A stretch of DNA of 64,000 nucleotides, taken from NCBI RefSeq assembly GCF_046237605.1, contig NZ_CP143542.1, positions 4,216,001 to 4,280,000 on the forward strand, given 5' to 3'. Under the pieces are notes generated by a model. The model had not been told where the DNA came from. It did not search any database and saw only the letters and a list, made by a program, of their open reading frames with translations. Of this stretch, positions 40,937-50,092 are shown in pieces. Source of the stretch: Paraperibacillus marinus. GTDB lineage: Bacteria; Bacillota; Bacilli; Bacillales; DSM-1321. Positions within the stretch are counted from its first letter, which is position 1. Every line of letters begins with the position of its first letter. The position numbers were made by a program, and so were the translations under genes.

Positions 40937-41797
40937 TTATTCAGAAAGAACCTTTAAAATGGCATTCGCGACTCCATTTTCATTATTGGAATCAGTCACA
41001 TAATCACAGATTCTTTGAATATCTGCCGGTGCATTTCCCATCGCCACAGAACGGCCAACGCGTTCAAACATGGACACATCATTATAGTTATCGCCAATTG
41101 CCATGGTATCAGACATGGAAATGCCGCGCTTTGTGAGGTATTTTTCCAGGGCCACGCCTTTTTGGGCATCCAGGGCATTGATCTCCAGATTGTCCCGTCC
41201 TGAAGAGGTCACTGCAAGGGAGCCAAGCTTTTTCAGATCAGAAGCTGCTTCACCAAGCTTCCTGAAATCCACTGAGAAGACAAGGAATTTATAATACTGG
41301 ACACCCGGGTCCTCATACAGCCTCTCATAGCTGTCCACCATCTGGATCTGGCTCACTTCATAGCGAGTTCTCGCCTCTTCTGTAACGACGAGCGGATCTG
41401 CACCCGGATTGGATGTCAGGAAAATATCGACCAATAGCGCAATGGACTTTTCTTTATCCTGGGTGTAGGTACCCCGGTTGGTGTAAACCTCATAGTAGAG
41501 ATCATGCTTCTTTAGTATGTCGGCTGCCTTCCTGACCGACTCGAAGCTCATCGTATTGGCTTCAGCCACATTGCCTTCAGGGTCGATCACCACAGCTCCG
41601 TTTATCCCTATGATCGGCAATTTTATATCAACCTCATCAAGGGCATGGCGTGCTTCAGCAAATGAACGGCCCGTTGCGATGATAACTTCAATCCCTTGTG
41701 ACACAGCCTTTTCGATGGCGTCTTTATTTTCTTTGGAAACAGACTGATCCTTGTTGACCAGCGTCCCATCCATATCAATTGCAATACTTCTTACCAT
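40937..41797 (-). CDS. Cof-type HAD-IIB phosphatase
   Basis: A 286-residue haloacid-dehalogenase phosphatase. Motif I is DMDGTLVNKD at 8-17, motif II ATGRSF, and motif IV GDNYNDVSMFERVG near 240. The C2 cap lies between (about 85-190). The family hydrolyses small phosphorylated metabolites such as sugar phosphates or flavin nucleotides; the substrate cannot be read. It is 48 bp upstream of the sugar dehydrogenase gene, possibly co-transcribed. Confidence 0.9.
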   Translation of the reverse strand: MVRSIAIDMDGTLVNKDQSVSKENKDAIEKAVSQGIEVIIATGRSFAEARHALDEVDIKLPIIGINGAVVIDPEGNVAEANTMSFESVRKAADILKKHDLYYEVYTNRGTYTQDKEKSIALLVDIFLTSNPGADPLVVTEEARTRYEVSQIQMVDSYERLYEDPGVQYYKFLVFSVDFRKLGEAASDLKKLGSLAVTSSGRDNLEINALDAQKGVALEKYLTKRGISMSDTMAIGDNYNDVSMFERVGRSVAMGNAPADIQRICDYVTDSNNENGVANAILKVLSE

Positions 41798-41890
41798 GCT
41801 GCACCTGCTTTCTAACCTTTTCTCTTTTTACCACCTACCCATTCTATCAAACCTTGCCAAAAACCTAAGGTAAAAATGCTTTGGGAGATG

Positions 41891-42553
41891 TTATAGATAT
41901 TTACTGCCTTCACGGACACTCAGCTTTGCCAGTGCCGCACGTTCCATAAAGCGGCGGACAGACTCAGCATCCCTCTTTGAATATTCCCTTAACGCCCAGC
42001 CGATTGCCTTTTGAATGAAGAATTCGCGGCTGTCCGCATTTTCAAGTATGTATCGATATAGTCTTTCTACATCCGTATCATTCTTATACTTCAGCTGATA
42101 TAAAATAGCCGTCCGCCGCAGCCACATATTATCATCCACTGCCCAGCGGTCCATATATTCATCCGCAAGCTCCGGATAGGATGAGACAATGGCTCCCGCA
42201 AGCCCTGCGGCTATTGAATCCACTGAGTCCCACCAGGACTTGGTCACCAGCAGCTCCCGAAACAGCTCGATATCCTCTTTAGCAAAGCGCTTTTCATACT
42301 TGCCGCAGTAATCAAGGGCCGCATACTGCATCTCGCGTTCGTCAAAGCTCCAGAGCTCCCGTACGAACTCATGCGAGAATGCTTCCTTATGGATGCCTGT
42401 CTCCTTCAGGAATTGCGATACCACTTTTTTTCGCTCGGGAGACTTCACACCGAAAAATGGGAACAGATTTTTCATATACTTCTCCATCGGTCCCCGGTTT
42501 TCTTCGCTTCCTTTCTCTTTTATCACCTGATATAGATATGCTGCCTCTTTCAT
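41891..42553 (-). CDS. DNA alkylation repair glycosylase AlkD-like
   Basis: A HEAT-repeat DNA glycosylase that excises N3/N7-alkylated purines without base flipping, as in B. cereus AlkD. The 220 residues are all helical. KSWWDSVDSIAAGLAG holds the conserved Trp and Asp near the active site, WLRRTAILYQL the DNA-contact region, and FIQKAIGWALREYSK the C-terminal repeat with Trp. Slightly shorter than B. cereus AlkD (237). No neighbour relates to it. Confidence 0.92.
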   Translation of the reverse strand: MKEAAYLYQVIKEKGSEENRGPMEKYMKNLFPFFGVKSPERKKVVSQFLKETGIHKEAFSHEFVRELWSFDEREMQYAALDYCGKYEKRFAKEDIELFRELLVTKSWWDSVDSIAAGLAGAIVSSYPELADEYMDRWAVDDNMWLRRTAILYQLKYKNDTDVERLYRYILENADSREFFIQKAIGWALREYSKRDAESVRRFMERAALAKLSVREGSKYL

Positions 42554-42695
42554 ATTTTAATTCTCCACCCTTCTTCTTTTCATTCTATTTTAGTGGTTTT
42601 ATTTTCCTTTTAATAGTTTAAGAATTCCGTTATCACGAAAGTTTTCCCTTGTTCTTTGTACAAAACAAATGAATTGCTATTCTGAAAAAATATAT

Positions 42696-42753
42696 TTGCA
42701 ATTTTAATAGCTATCTACTAAAATAAAGTGAAATGTGGTGCAAACGGTTGCAC
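42696..42753 (+). promoter_or_regulatory. PTS operon promoter with cre/LacI-type operator
   Basis: TTGCAA (42696-42701), 17 bp, then TAAAAT (42719-42724) is a good vegetative promoter. GTGCAAACGGTTGCAC (42738-42753) is nearly palindromic and fits both the CcpA cre pattern (one mismatch) and a LacI-family operator such as that of MalR. Its place just after the expected start point suits roadblock repression. Confidence 0.68.
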
Positions 42754-42825
42754 TAAAAGTGAGTTATTACATATTCACCACCTATAATCTAAAACGAAAA
42801 CGCATACATCCAGGAGGAAAGACAA

Positions 42826-44484
42826 ATGGGGAAAAAGAAGTTAATTTCATTTGATTTTTGGCAAAAGCTTGGAAAAGCTTTGATGGTAGTCGTAGCAGTC
42901 ATGCCAGCAGCCGGACTCATGATCTCAATCGGCAAGCTGATTGCTATGGTTGGCGGAGACTCCGCTTTAGTGCAAACGATTGCAAGAATAACTGAAGATT
43001 TAGGTTGGGGGATCATTGGCAACCTGCATATTCTATTTGCTGTGGCCATCGGTGGTTCCTGGGCTAAAGAGCGGGCCGGCGGTGCATTTGCTGCGCTCAT
43101 CGCTTTTATCCTGATCAACCGTGTGACTGGTGCCGTTTTTGGCGTAAATGCGGCTATGCTTCAGGACGCAAAGGCAACTGTCAGTTTTTTGGACAGTGAA
43201 TTGATAGTAAAGGATTATTTCACTTCTGTTCTGGGCGCCCCTGCCTTGAACATGGGAGTCTTTGTCGGGATTATCTCCGGTTTCCTTGGAGCTTCCCTAT
43301 TTAATAAATACTATAATTATAGCAAACTTCCAAATGCACTCGCATTTTTCAATGGAAAACGATTTGTGCCCTTTGTCGTGATTGCAGGCTCTGTCGTTAC
43401 GGCTCTGGCACTTTCACTGATCTGGCCGTTCATCCAGGGCCTGCTGAATGATTTCGGCCGCTGGATCGCAGCCTCCAGAAACACAGCTCCCGTAGTGGCA
43501 CCATTTGTATACGGAATGCTTGAGCGGCTGCTCCTGCCTTTCGGGCTTCACCACATGCTCACCGTTCCAATGAATTATACAGAGCTTGGAGGCACCTACA
43601 AAATGCTGACAGGCAGCAATGCCGGCCAGTTTGTCGCCGGCCAGGATCCTCTGTGGTTCGCCTGGATCACGGATCTTGTAAACCTTCGCGAGGCGGGCAA
43701 TACTGCAGGATATAATCAATTGCTTTCAGATGTAGTACCTGCGCGATTTAAGGAAGGACAGGTTATTCTTTCTACCGCTTCCCTGATCGGTATCGCCCTT
43801 GCGATGTACCGGAATGTCGATAAAGATAAGCGCACAAAGTATAAATCGATGTTCCTTTCAGCGGCACTGGCCGTGTTCCTTACAGGTGTAACAGAGCCGA
43901 TTGAATTCATGTTTATGTTCGTATCGCCGATCCTGTATGTCGTATATGCCATCACTACAGGCCTCGCCTTTGCACTGGCTGACATTATACACCTGAGGGT
44001 CCATGCATTCGGATTCATCGAGTTCCTGACCCGTACACCGATGCTTGTCCATGCGGGATTAACCCGGGATCTTATAAACTTCCTTGTTTCATGTCTTGTA
44101 TTCTTCGCCTTGAACTATACCGTCTTCAGCCTTCTGATTCGAAAGTTCAATCTGCCGACTCCAGGACGTGCCGGAAATTACATCGAAGTGGATGCTCCTG
44201 CCCCTAGAGCTGAAAATGGCGGACAGCCTGCTGCCATCTCTGCAGATAACCAGGCCGGACAGATCATTGAACTTCTGGGTGGAGCTTCGAATATTGAAGA
44301 AGTAGACGCCTGCATGACCCGCCTCCGTGTAACGGTGAGAGATGCCGCTTCTGTTGCCGGGGAAAAAGAATGGAAGCAGAACGGAGCACTCGGTCTCATC
44401 TTGAAGGACCAGGGAGTCCAGGCCATCTACGGCCCGAAAGCTGACGTGTTGAAATCTGAAATCCAGGATTTGATGGGAGCGTAA
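42826..44484 (+). CDS. PTS transporter EIICB, glucose/alpha-glucoside superfamily
   Basis: Phosphotransferase permease that imports and phosphorylates a sugar. The 552 residues comprise a membrane EIIC domain (1-440, about ten helices; GLHHMLTVPMNYTELGGTYKM in the glucose-family substrate loop; GVTEPIEFMFMF). A Pro/Ala linker leads to an EIIB domain (about 475-552) with the phospho-cysteine in VDACMTRLRV. No EIIA is fused. ATG follows AGGAGGAAAG. The specificity could be glucose, maltose or another alpha-glucoside; the downstream phosphoesterase and the operator suggest a dedicated carbohydrate. Confidence 0.92.
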   Translation: MGKKKLISFDFWQKLGKALMVVVAVMPAAGLMISIGKLIAMVGGDSALVQTIARITEDLGWGIIGNLHILFAVAIGGSWAKERAGGAFAALIAFILINRVTGAVFGVNAAMLQDAKATVSFLDSELIVKDYFTSVLGAPALNMGVFVGIISGFLGASLFNKYYNYSKLPNALAFFNGKRFVPFVVIAGSVVTALALSLIWPFIQGLLNDFGRWIAASRNTAPVVAPFVYGMLERLLLPFGLHHMLTVPMNYTELGGTYKMLTGSNAGQFVAGQDPLWFAWITDLVNLREAGNTAGYNQLLSDVVPARFKEGQVILSTASLIGIALAMYRNVDKDKRTKYKSMFLSAALAVFLTGVTEPIEFMFMFVSPILYVVYAITTGLAFALADIIHLRVHAFGFIEFLTRTPMLVHAGLTRDLINFLVSCLVFFALNYTVFSLLIRKFNLPTPGRAGNYIEVDAPAPRAENGGQPAAISADNQAGQIIELLGGASNIEEVDACMTRLRVTVRDAASVAGEKEWKQNGALGLILKDQGVQAIYGPKADVLKSEIQDLMGA

Positions 44485-44487
44485 CAA

Positions 44488-45273
44488 ATGAAACTGCTGA
44501 CCCTGAATTGCCATTCCTGGCAGGAAGAAGACCAGCTGGATAAAATCCGCATTCTGGCGGAAACCATCGCTGCAGAGGATTATGATGTCGCTGCCCTGCA
44601 GGAGGTCAGTCAGCTGGCTTCTGCTCCCCGCCTGACTCCTCCCCTCCGGGAGGGCAACTTTCTGTTGATCCTGCTCGAGGAGTTAAAAAAGATAACCGGC
44701 AGGGACTATCATTCTGTATGGGATTTTGCTCATATCGGCTTTGAGGTCTACGAGGAAGGCGCTGCCCTGATATCCAAGCACCCTATCAAAAAGAAGCATT
44801 CGTTCTTTGTATCCCAGTCGCAGGATCCTGCTTTCTGGAAAACACGGAAAGTCGTCGGGGCTGCAATTGAAATCGATGGAAAACTGATGAATTTCTACTC
44901 CTGCCACCTCGGCTGGTGGGAAGATGAGGAAGAACCCTTCCAAGAACAGGCCGACAGGCTGCTTGCAAATCTCTCAGGCGATGGCACGCATTTTTTGATT
45001 GGTGATTTCAACAACAACGCAGGGACCAGGGATCAGGGATATGACTATCTCATCTCCAAAGGGCTCCGTGATACGTATGAACTGGCAGAAAATAAGGATA
45101 CCGGCATCACGGTTGAGGGAAAAATAGCAGGATGGGACAAAAACACCGAAACCCTCCGCATCGACCTCATACTCGCCAGCCAGCCCATCAAAATCAAAAG
45201 CAGCACCGTCATCTTCAACGGCACCAACAGACCCGTCATCTCCGACCACTTTGGCGTCCAAATCGAATTTTAA
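44488..45273 (+). CDS. Endonuclease/exonuclease/phosphatase-family protein
   Basis: A 261-residue metal-dependent phosphoesterase of the EEP superfamily: LNCHSWQ (Asn), LQEV (metal-binding Glu), YSCHLGWW, IGDFNN, and the catalytic pair in ISDHFG near the C-terminus. There is no signal peptide. It begins 3 bp after the PTS stop and must be co-transcribed. I infer that it acts on a phosphorylated sugar or phosphodiester delivered by the permease. The nuclease label often given to this family is not supported by context. Confidence 0.88.
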   Translation: MKLLTLNCHSWQEEDQLDKIRILAETIAAEDYDVAALQEVSQLASAPRLTPPLREGNFLLILLEELKKITGRDYHSVWDFAHIGFEVYEEGAALISKHPIKKKHSFFVSQSQDPAFWKTRKVVGAAIEIDGKLMNFYSCHLGWWEDEEEPFQEQADRLLANLSGDGTHFLIGDFNNNAGTRDQGYDYLISKGLRDTYELAENKDTGITVEGKIAGWDKNTETLRIDLILASQPIKIKSSTVIFNGTNRPVISDHFGVQIEF

Positions 45274-45277
45274 TTGG

Positions 45278-45319
45278 GGGGCCTGTCCCTATTTCCCGGG
45301 GAAATAGGGGACAGGCCCC
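45278..45319. repeat. Near-perfect 42-bp inverted repeat
   Basis: GGGGCCTGTCCC TATTTCCC is followed at once by GGGGAAATA GGGGACAGGCCCC. The arms pair fully except for one extra base. It lies 5 bp after the EEP gene and has no T-run. Confidence 0.8.
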
Positions 45320-45340
45320 ATTTCCCAGATTATTTCCCAA

Positions 45341-45373
45341 CAAAAAAACACGCAAAATCTGCGTGTTTTTTTA
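45341..45373. terminator. Bidirectional terminator between the EEP gene and ybaK
   Basis: AAAACACGCA pairs with TGCGTGTTTT, with A-run and T-run flanks serving convergent genes. Confidence 0.88.
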
Positions 45374-45847
45374 TTTTGTCAGTTCGGCCAATTGGGCTTT
45401 GGTGGCTGCTGTGAGGTGTAAAAGCTCAAGCTGGAGCTGCACGCCGATTTTCCCGCCGCTTACAATGACGGCCTCGAGGCTTTCGGCACTCTGGTCTATA
45501 TAAGTGGGGTAAAGCTTCTTCATCCCCACAGGGGAGCAGCCTCCCCTTATATAGCCAGTCCATTTTTGTATCTCCTTCACCGGAAGCATCTCGAGCTTTT
45601 TTTCACCGGCAGCCTTCGCTGCCTTCTTCAGGTCGAGCTCATCTTCCACCGGTATGACAAAGACGTGTATGGCATTGCCGCCCCCGATGGTCACGAGCGT
45701 CTTGAAGACCATTTCCGGAGGCATTCCAATCTTTGCTGCTACCGAAACTCCGTCTATTTTGCCATCTTTATTGTCATAGGTCAGGAAGGAGTATGGAATT
45801 TTTTCTTTATCCAGCATGCGCATGGCATTCGTCTTGGACTGTCCCAT
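45371..45847 (-). CDS. ybaK: Cys-tRNA(Pro)/Cys-tRNA(Cys) deacylase YbaK/EbsC
   Basis: Trans-acting editing hydrolase that removes mischarged cysteine from tRNA-Pro. The 158 residues have the YbaK fold with MVFKTLVTIGG, the Lys-rich LKKAAKAAGEKKLEML and the signature YIRGGCSPVGMKK. It is 13 bp downstream of topB on the same strand. B. subtilis YwhH is the likely counterpart. Confidence 0.93.
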   Translation of the reverse strand: MGQSKTNAMRMLDKEKIPYSFLTYDNKDGKIDGVSVAAKIGMPPEMVFKTLVTIGGGNAIHVFVIPVEDELDLKKAAKAAGEKKLEMLPVKEIQKWTGYIRGGCSPVGMKKLYPTYIDQSAESLEAVIVSGGKIGVQLQLELLHLTAATKAQLAELTK

Positions 45848-45860
45848 ATAATTCCCCGCT

Positions 45861-48038
45861 TTATTTGTCGAATTTCAGCTTGGCAAGCGCATCCGCCAGT
45901 GCCGTATTCACCGGCTCGTCTTTCTGCTGATTTTTCAGGTACTTATTCACATCCTGCTTTGTCGCCTTCCCGCTTTTGGAATTGTTCCGCCTTTTTTGGA
46001 AGGCAGACATTTTCTCGCGGTGGCCGCATGAGCAGACAAAGATCTGGCCTTCCCCTTCACCCCGGAGCTCAAGCTTCTTATGGCAGACCGGGCATCTGGC
46101 ATTGGTCGCCCTGGAGACGTTCTTGCGGTGGCCGCATTCCCTGTCCTGACAGACGAGCATTTTGCCGCGCTTGCCGTTTACTTCAAGAAGCAGCTTGCCG
46201 CATTCCGGACACCGGCTGCCTGTTACATTATCATGCTTGAACTGTTTGCCGCTGTATTTGATTTCCTGGACAACTGTCTTCGCATAATCTTTCATTTCCT
46301 GTATGAACGCATTCTTCGCAAGGCTTCCTTTGGCAATGCGGTCGAGCTTCTGCTCCCATTCGGCTGTCAGTGACGGAGACTTCAGGTCTTCGGGAACCAG
46401 GTCAAGCAGCTGGCGGCCCTTGGATGTGATGAAAATATCCTTGCCCTTTTTTTCAAGCAGGAAGCTGTTAAATAATTTTTCAATAACATCAGCCCGTGTG
46501 GCAACCGTCCCGAGTCCGCCCGTCTGCCCGATTGTCTTGATCAATTCCTTATCCTCGCCTGCCATATACTGAACCGGGTTCTCCATGGCAGAAAGAAGGG
46601 AGGCCTCATTAAAGTGTGCCGGCGGTTTCGTCTCTCCCTGTGTCAGCGCTGCCGACACCTGTTCAAGCGTATCTCCTTTTTGGATTGGCGGAAGCTTCTG
46701 GTCATCCGCATCCGCATCGTCATCTTCTGAGGAGTAAACATCCTTCCAGCCAGGCGACTTGACGATTTTCCCCTTGGCCGTAAACTGCTCACCGCCAATT
46801 TCGGCAGATATGGAAGTTTGTTCATATTCAAATGGAGGCATCAGGACGGCCAGGAATCTCCTCACTACCAGGTCATAGATCTTCCATTCCTTATCACTGA
46901 GCGAGCCGATATAAATGCTCTGTTCGGTCGGGATGATGGCATGATGGTCTGAAACCCTGCTGTCATCAACAAAGGACTTATTGGCCTTTATCCCGTTCTT
47001 CAGTACTTTGGCAGCAGCAGAGGAGTATTCCTTATGGCTGCTGGCCTTCACTCTTTCCTTCAGGGTATCCACAATATCTGTGGTGATGAACCGTGAATCT
47101 GTCCGGGGATAAGTCAGAACCTTATGCTGCTCATACAGCTTCTGCATGATGGAGAGCGTTTCCTTCGCTGAATAGCCATACCGTTTATTCGCATCCCTTT
47201 GCAGTTCAGTCAGGTCATACAGCCCTGGTGCATAGCTCTTCTTCAAGGTTTTCTTAACTTCAGCAACCTTGATTTCCCGGCCGGAAACAGCTTTTAAGAC
47301 TCGCTCTGCCTTTTCCTTGTCAAAGGTCCTGCCTTCCTTTGTGCGGGCGTCCTGCCACGCGAGCCTAAGCCCATTCGCTATAACATTCACTCCATAAAAG
47401 CTCTTCGGCTTGAAGGACTTGATGTCCTCTTCCCTTTTCGCAATGATGGCAAGGGTCGGGGTTTGTACCCGGCCGCAGGACAGCTGGGCATTATATTTGG
47501 TTGTAAGGGCGCGGGTAGCATTCAGGCCCACGACCCAGTCAGCCTCTGCCCGGGCTACTGCCGACGCATACAGATTTTCATAGTTTTTGCCGTTCTTAAG
47601 CTGGCGGAAGCCTTCATTGATGGCTTTATCTGTGACAGAAGAGATCCAGAGCCGCTTTACCGGTTTCTTGACGTTTGCCTTCTCCAGGATCCAGCGGGCC
47701 ACAAGCTCCCCTTCCCGTCCTGCATCTGTCGCGATGATCACTTCATTTATATCATTCCGGTTCAGCTGGGACTTCACTGCCTGGTATTGCCTGCTGGTCT
47801 GCTTGATCACCACGAGCTTCAGGGATTGAGGAAGCATCGGCAGATCCTCAAGCTTCCAGGCTTTATATTTATCATCATAAACTTCAGGATCCGCAAGCGT
47901 GACCAGGTGGCCGAGAGCCCATGTCACCACATAGCGGTCTCCCTCAAGATATCCGTTTCCTTTTTTCGTACAATTCAAGACTCTTGCTATATCTCGGGCC
48001 ACTGAGGGCTTTTCTGCTAAAACAAGCTGTTTTGCCAT
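45861..48038 (-). CDS. topB: DNA topoisomerase III
   Basis: Type IA topoisomerase that decatenates and resolves recombination intermediates. I choose ATG 48038 (MAKQLVLAEKPSVARDIARVL), with GAAAGGATG upstream, over the in-frame codon at 48056; this gives 725 residues. Toprim domain with VLAEKPSVA and ATDAGREGE, active-site tyrosine in LTYPRTDSRF, and TRADVIEKLFNS. Two C-terminal zinc-finger-like motifs follow (CPECGKLLLEV ... CQDRECGH, then CPVCHKKLEL ... CSCGH), with a Lys/Asn-rich tail. The 304-bp gap to yfmM shows nothing that I recognise. Confidence 0.95.
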   Translation of the reverse strand: MAKQLVLAEKPSVARDIARVLNCTKKGNGYLEGDRYVVTWALGHLVTLADPEVYDDKYKAWKLEDLPMLPQSLKLVVIKQTSRQYQAVKSQLNRNDINEVIIATDAGREGELVARWILEKANVKKPVKRLWISSVTDKAINEGFRQLKNGKNYENLYASAVARAEADWVVGLNATRALTTKYNAQLSCGRVQTPTLAIIAKREEDIKSFKPKSFYGVNVIANGLRLAWQDARTKEGRTFDKEKAERVLKAVSGREIKVAEVKKTLKKSYAPGLYDLTELQRDANKRYGYSAKETLSIMQKLYEQHKVLTYPRTDSRFITTDIVDTLKERVKASSHKEYSSAAAKVLKNGIKANKSFVDDSRVSDHHAIIPTEQSIYIGSLSDKEWKIYDLVVRRFLAVLMPPFEYEQTSISAEIGGEQFTAKGKIVKSPGWKDVYSSEDDDADADDQKLPPIQKGDTLEQVSAALTQGETKPPAHFNEASLLSAMENPVQYMAGEDKELIKTIGQTGGLGTVATRADVIEKLFNSFLLEKKGKDIFITSKGRQLLDLVPEDLKSPSLTAEWEQKLDRIAKGSLAKNAFIQEMKDYAKTVVQEIKYSGKQFKHDNVTGSRCPECGKLLLEVNGKRGKMLVCQDRECGHRKNVSRATNARCPVCHKKLELRGEGEGQIFVCSCGHREKMSAFQKRRNNSKSGKATKQDVNKYLKNQQKDEPVNTALADALAKLKFDK

Positions 48039-48342
48039 ACTATAACATCCTTTCAAAAAAGCGTGCTGCCCCTTAAATTTTCTTGCAGGCGCCTTGTTTC
48101 ACTGCCTGCCTATAGTCCGGTGTCAAAAACCGTGCGGCAGTCCTGTTCACTACTCTTAATTTTAACTGATATTGGCGGAAATTACACCTTCTGCGCTAAT
48201 CAGGCATCCTGCATCTCCCTGTTTTATGCGGTTTTTTCAACTGGGAAAAATATGGGGGATGGTACTTAAGGCAAGTTTTTAGTATGATGGAGTATAGGAG
48301 TTTTATTGACTATACACTAGCAGCGAAAGGGTTTTGAACCAG

Positions 48343-49896
48343 ATGAGCTTACTTACTGTAGATAAATTGGGCCATAGCTTTGGCGACCGCACTTTATTCA
48401 AAGATGTCACTTTCCGCCTGCTTCCAGGCGAGCATGTTGGACTTGTCGGCGCAAATGGCGTTGGTAAATCGACCATGATGAATATCATCACAAAACAATT
48501 GATACACGATACTGGCCGGGTGGAGTGGACGCCGGGCACTGAATACGGCTATCTTGATCAGCATACCGTCCTTTCCCGCGGCAAATCAATCCGCGGCGTA
48601 CTGAACGATGCCTTCCTTCCGCTCTTTGAGCAGGAGAAAGAACTTAATGAAGTTACTGAAAAAATGGGTTCTGCTACACCGGAAGAGCTTGAGGAACTGC
48701 TTGAGAGAATGGGAGAGATCCAGGATAATCTGGATGCCGGCGGCTTCTATTCAATCGATCTAAAAGTGGAGGATGCCGCCCGCGGACTTGGGCTTGATGC
48801 CATCGGCCTTGACCGTGATGTATCTGCTTTGAGCGGCGGACAGCGGACGAAGGTCCTGCTCGCCAAGCTTCTGTTAGAACAGCCCAAGGTTCTCCTCCTG
48901 GATGAGCCGACCAACTATCTGGACGTGGAGCATATCAACTGGCTGTCACGTTATCTGAAGGAATATCCGTATGCATTCCTTTTGATTTCACATGACACGG
49001 AATTTATGAATGGCGTGGTAGATGTCATTTTCCATCTGGAGTTCTCTAAGCTGACTCGATACACCGCCACATACGAAAAATTCCTGGAGCTTGCTGAGAT
49101 CAACAAAAACCAGCATATCCAGGCTTATGAGAAACAGAAGGATTTCATTAAGAAGCAGGAAGATTTCATCGCCAAAAATAAAGCACGCTACTCCACGACA
49201 GGGCGGGCGAAAAGCCGCCAGAAGCAGCTGGACCGGATGGACCGTATCGACAGGCCGGAAACTGCCATGAAGCCGACATTCGACTTCAAAGAGTCACGCG
49301 GCAGCAGCCGGTATGTCTTTGAAGGAAAAGATGTTGAAATCGGCTATGCAGAGCCGCTGCTTCCAAAGCTCAATGTAGTCATCGAGCGCGGCCAGAAAAT
49401 AGCCGTTGTCGGATGCAATGGTGTCGGAAAGTCGACGCTCCTGAAGACCATACTTGGCAAAATCCAGCCGCTGTCTGGAGAAACCATTCAAGGTGATTTC
49501 CTGTTTCCATCTTATTTTGAACAAGAAGTAAAGGCAGGCAGCCTCACACCGATTGACGATGTATGGGCAGCCTTTCCTTCGCTGGATCAATCCCAGGTTC
49601 GCGGGATCCTTGCGCGTTCCGGCCTGAAGAATGAGCATATCTCTCGTCCGCTCAGCCAGCTGAGCGGCGGCGAGCAGGCCAAGGTCCGCTTGACCAAGCT
49701 CATGCTGAACGAAAGCAACTGGCTCCTGCTCGATGAGCCGACAAACCACCTTGACGTCACTGCCAAGGAAGAGCTGAAGCGCGCCCTGCAAGCATACAAG
49801 GGCACCATCCTGCTTGTCTGCCATGAACCTGACTTCTACGAAGACTGGGTAACCGATGTCTGGAATGTTGAAGACTGGGCTGACAGCCAGGCATAA
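48343..49896 (+). CDS. yfmM: ABC-F family ATPase YfmM
   Basis: Soluble twin-ATPase of the ABC-F class, whose members act on the ribosome as translation factors or antibiotic-protection proteins. ATG 48343 (MSLLTVDKLGHSFG) is preferred to TTG 48334, which sits too close to AAAGGG. The 517 residues have Walker A GANGVGKST and GCNGVGKST, signatures LSGGQ and LSGGE, and Walker B LLLDEPTNYLD and LLLDEPTNHLD. Between them (about 235-310) is the charged interdomain linker KKQEDFIAKNKARYSTTGRAK. Reads closest to B. subtilis YfmM as I recall it; no resistance role is implied. Confidence 0.88.
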   Translation: MSLLTVDKLGHSFGDRTLFKDVTFRLLPGEHVGLVGANGVGKSTMMNIITKQLIHDTGRVEWTPGTEYGYLDQHTVLSRGKSIRGVLNDAFLPLFEQEKELNEVTEKMGSATPEELEELLERMGEIQDNLDAGGFYSIDLKVEDAARGLGLDAIGLDRDVSALSGGQRTKVLLAKLLLEQPKVLLLDEPTNYLDVEHINWLSRYLKEYPYAFLLISHDTEFMNGVVDVIFHLEFSKLTRYTATYEKFLELAEINKNQHIQAYEKQKDFIKKQEDFIAKNKARYSTTGRAKSRQKQLDRMDRIDRPETAMKPTFDFKESRGSSRYVFEGKDVEIGYAEPLLPKLNVVIERGQKIAVVGCNGVGKSTLLKTILGKIQPLSGETIQGDFLFPSYFEQEVKAGSLTPIDDVWAAFPSLDQSQVRGILARSGLKNEHISRPLSQLSGGEQAKVRLTKLMLNESNWLLLDEPTNHLDVTAKEELKRALQAYKGTILLVCHEPDFYEDWVTDVWNVEDWADSQA

Positions 49897-49901
49897 TCCT
49901 G

Positions 49902-49929
49902 CACCTGCCATTTTTGGCAGGTGTTTTTT
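49902..49929 (+). terminator. Terminator after yfmM
   Basis: CACCTGCCA pairs with TGGCAGGTG, followed by six T that run into repeat copy d. Confidence 0.92.
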
Positions 49930-50023
49930 CTGTGGAATAGGGGCGGAGCTCCACTGCAGCCAGGTATGACCATCATTTATCCTGCTGGCATTCCTGTCTC
50001 TCGTCTTACTCCGCTTCACCGCC
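49930..50023 (+). repeat. Terminator-linked repeat, family 2, copy d
   Basis: It begins CTGTGGAATAGGGGCGGAG and ends CTCCGCTTCACCGCC. GCAGCCAGG and ATCATTTATCCTGCTGGCATT inside are shared with copy a. Confidence 0.85.
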
Positions 50024-50056
50024 GTAGTGTATTTTTTCCTGCTATTTCTGCCCATA

Positions 50057-50092
50057 AAACAGCCTGCCCCAAGTGCCGGGCAGGTTATTTCA
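50057..50092 (-). terminator. Terminator of the lia operon
   Basis: On the minus strand CCTGCCC pairs with GGGCAGG, followed by CTGTTTT. It overlaps the liaR stop region. Confidence 0.65.
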
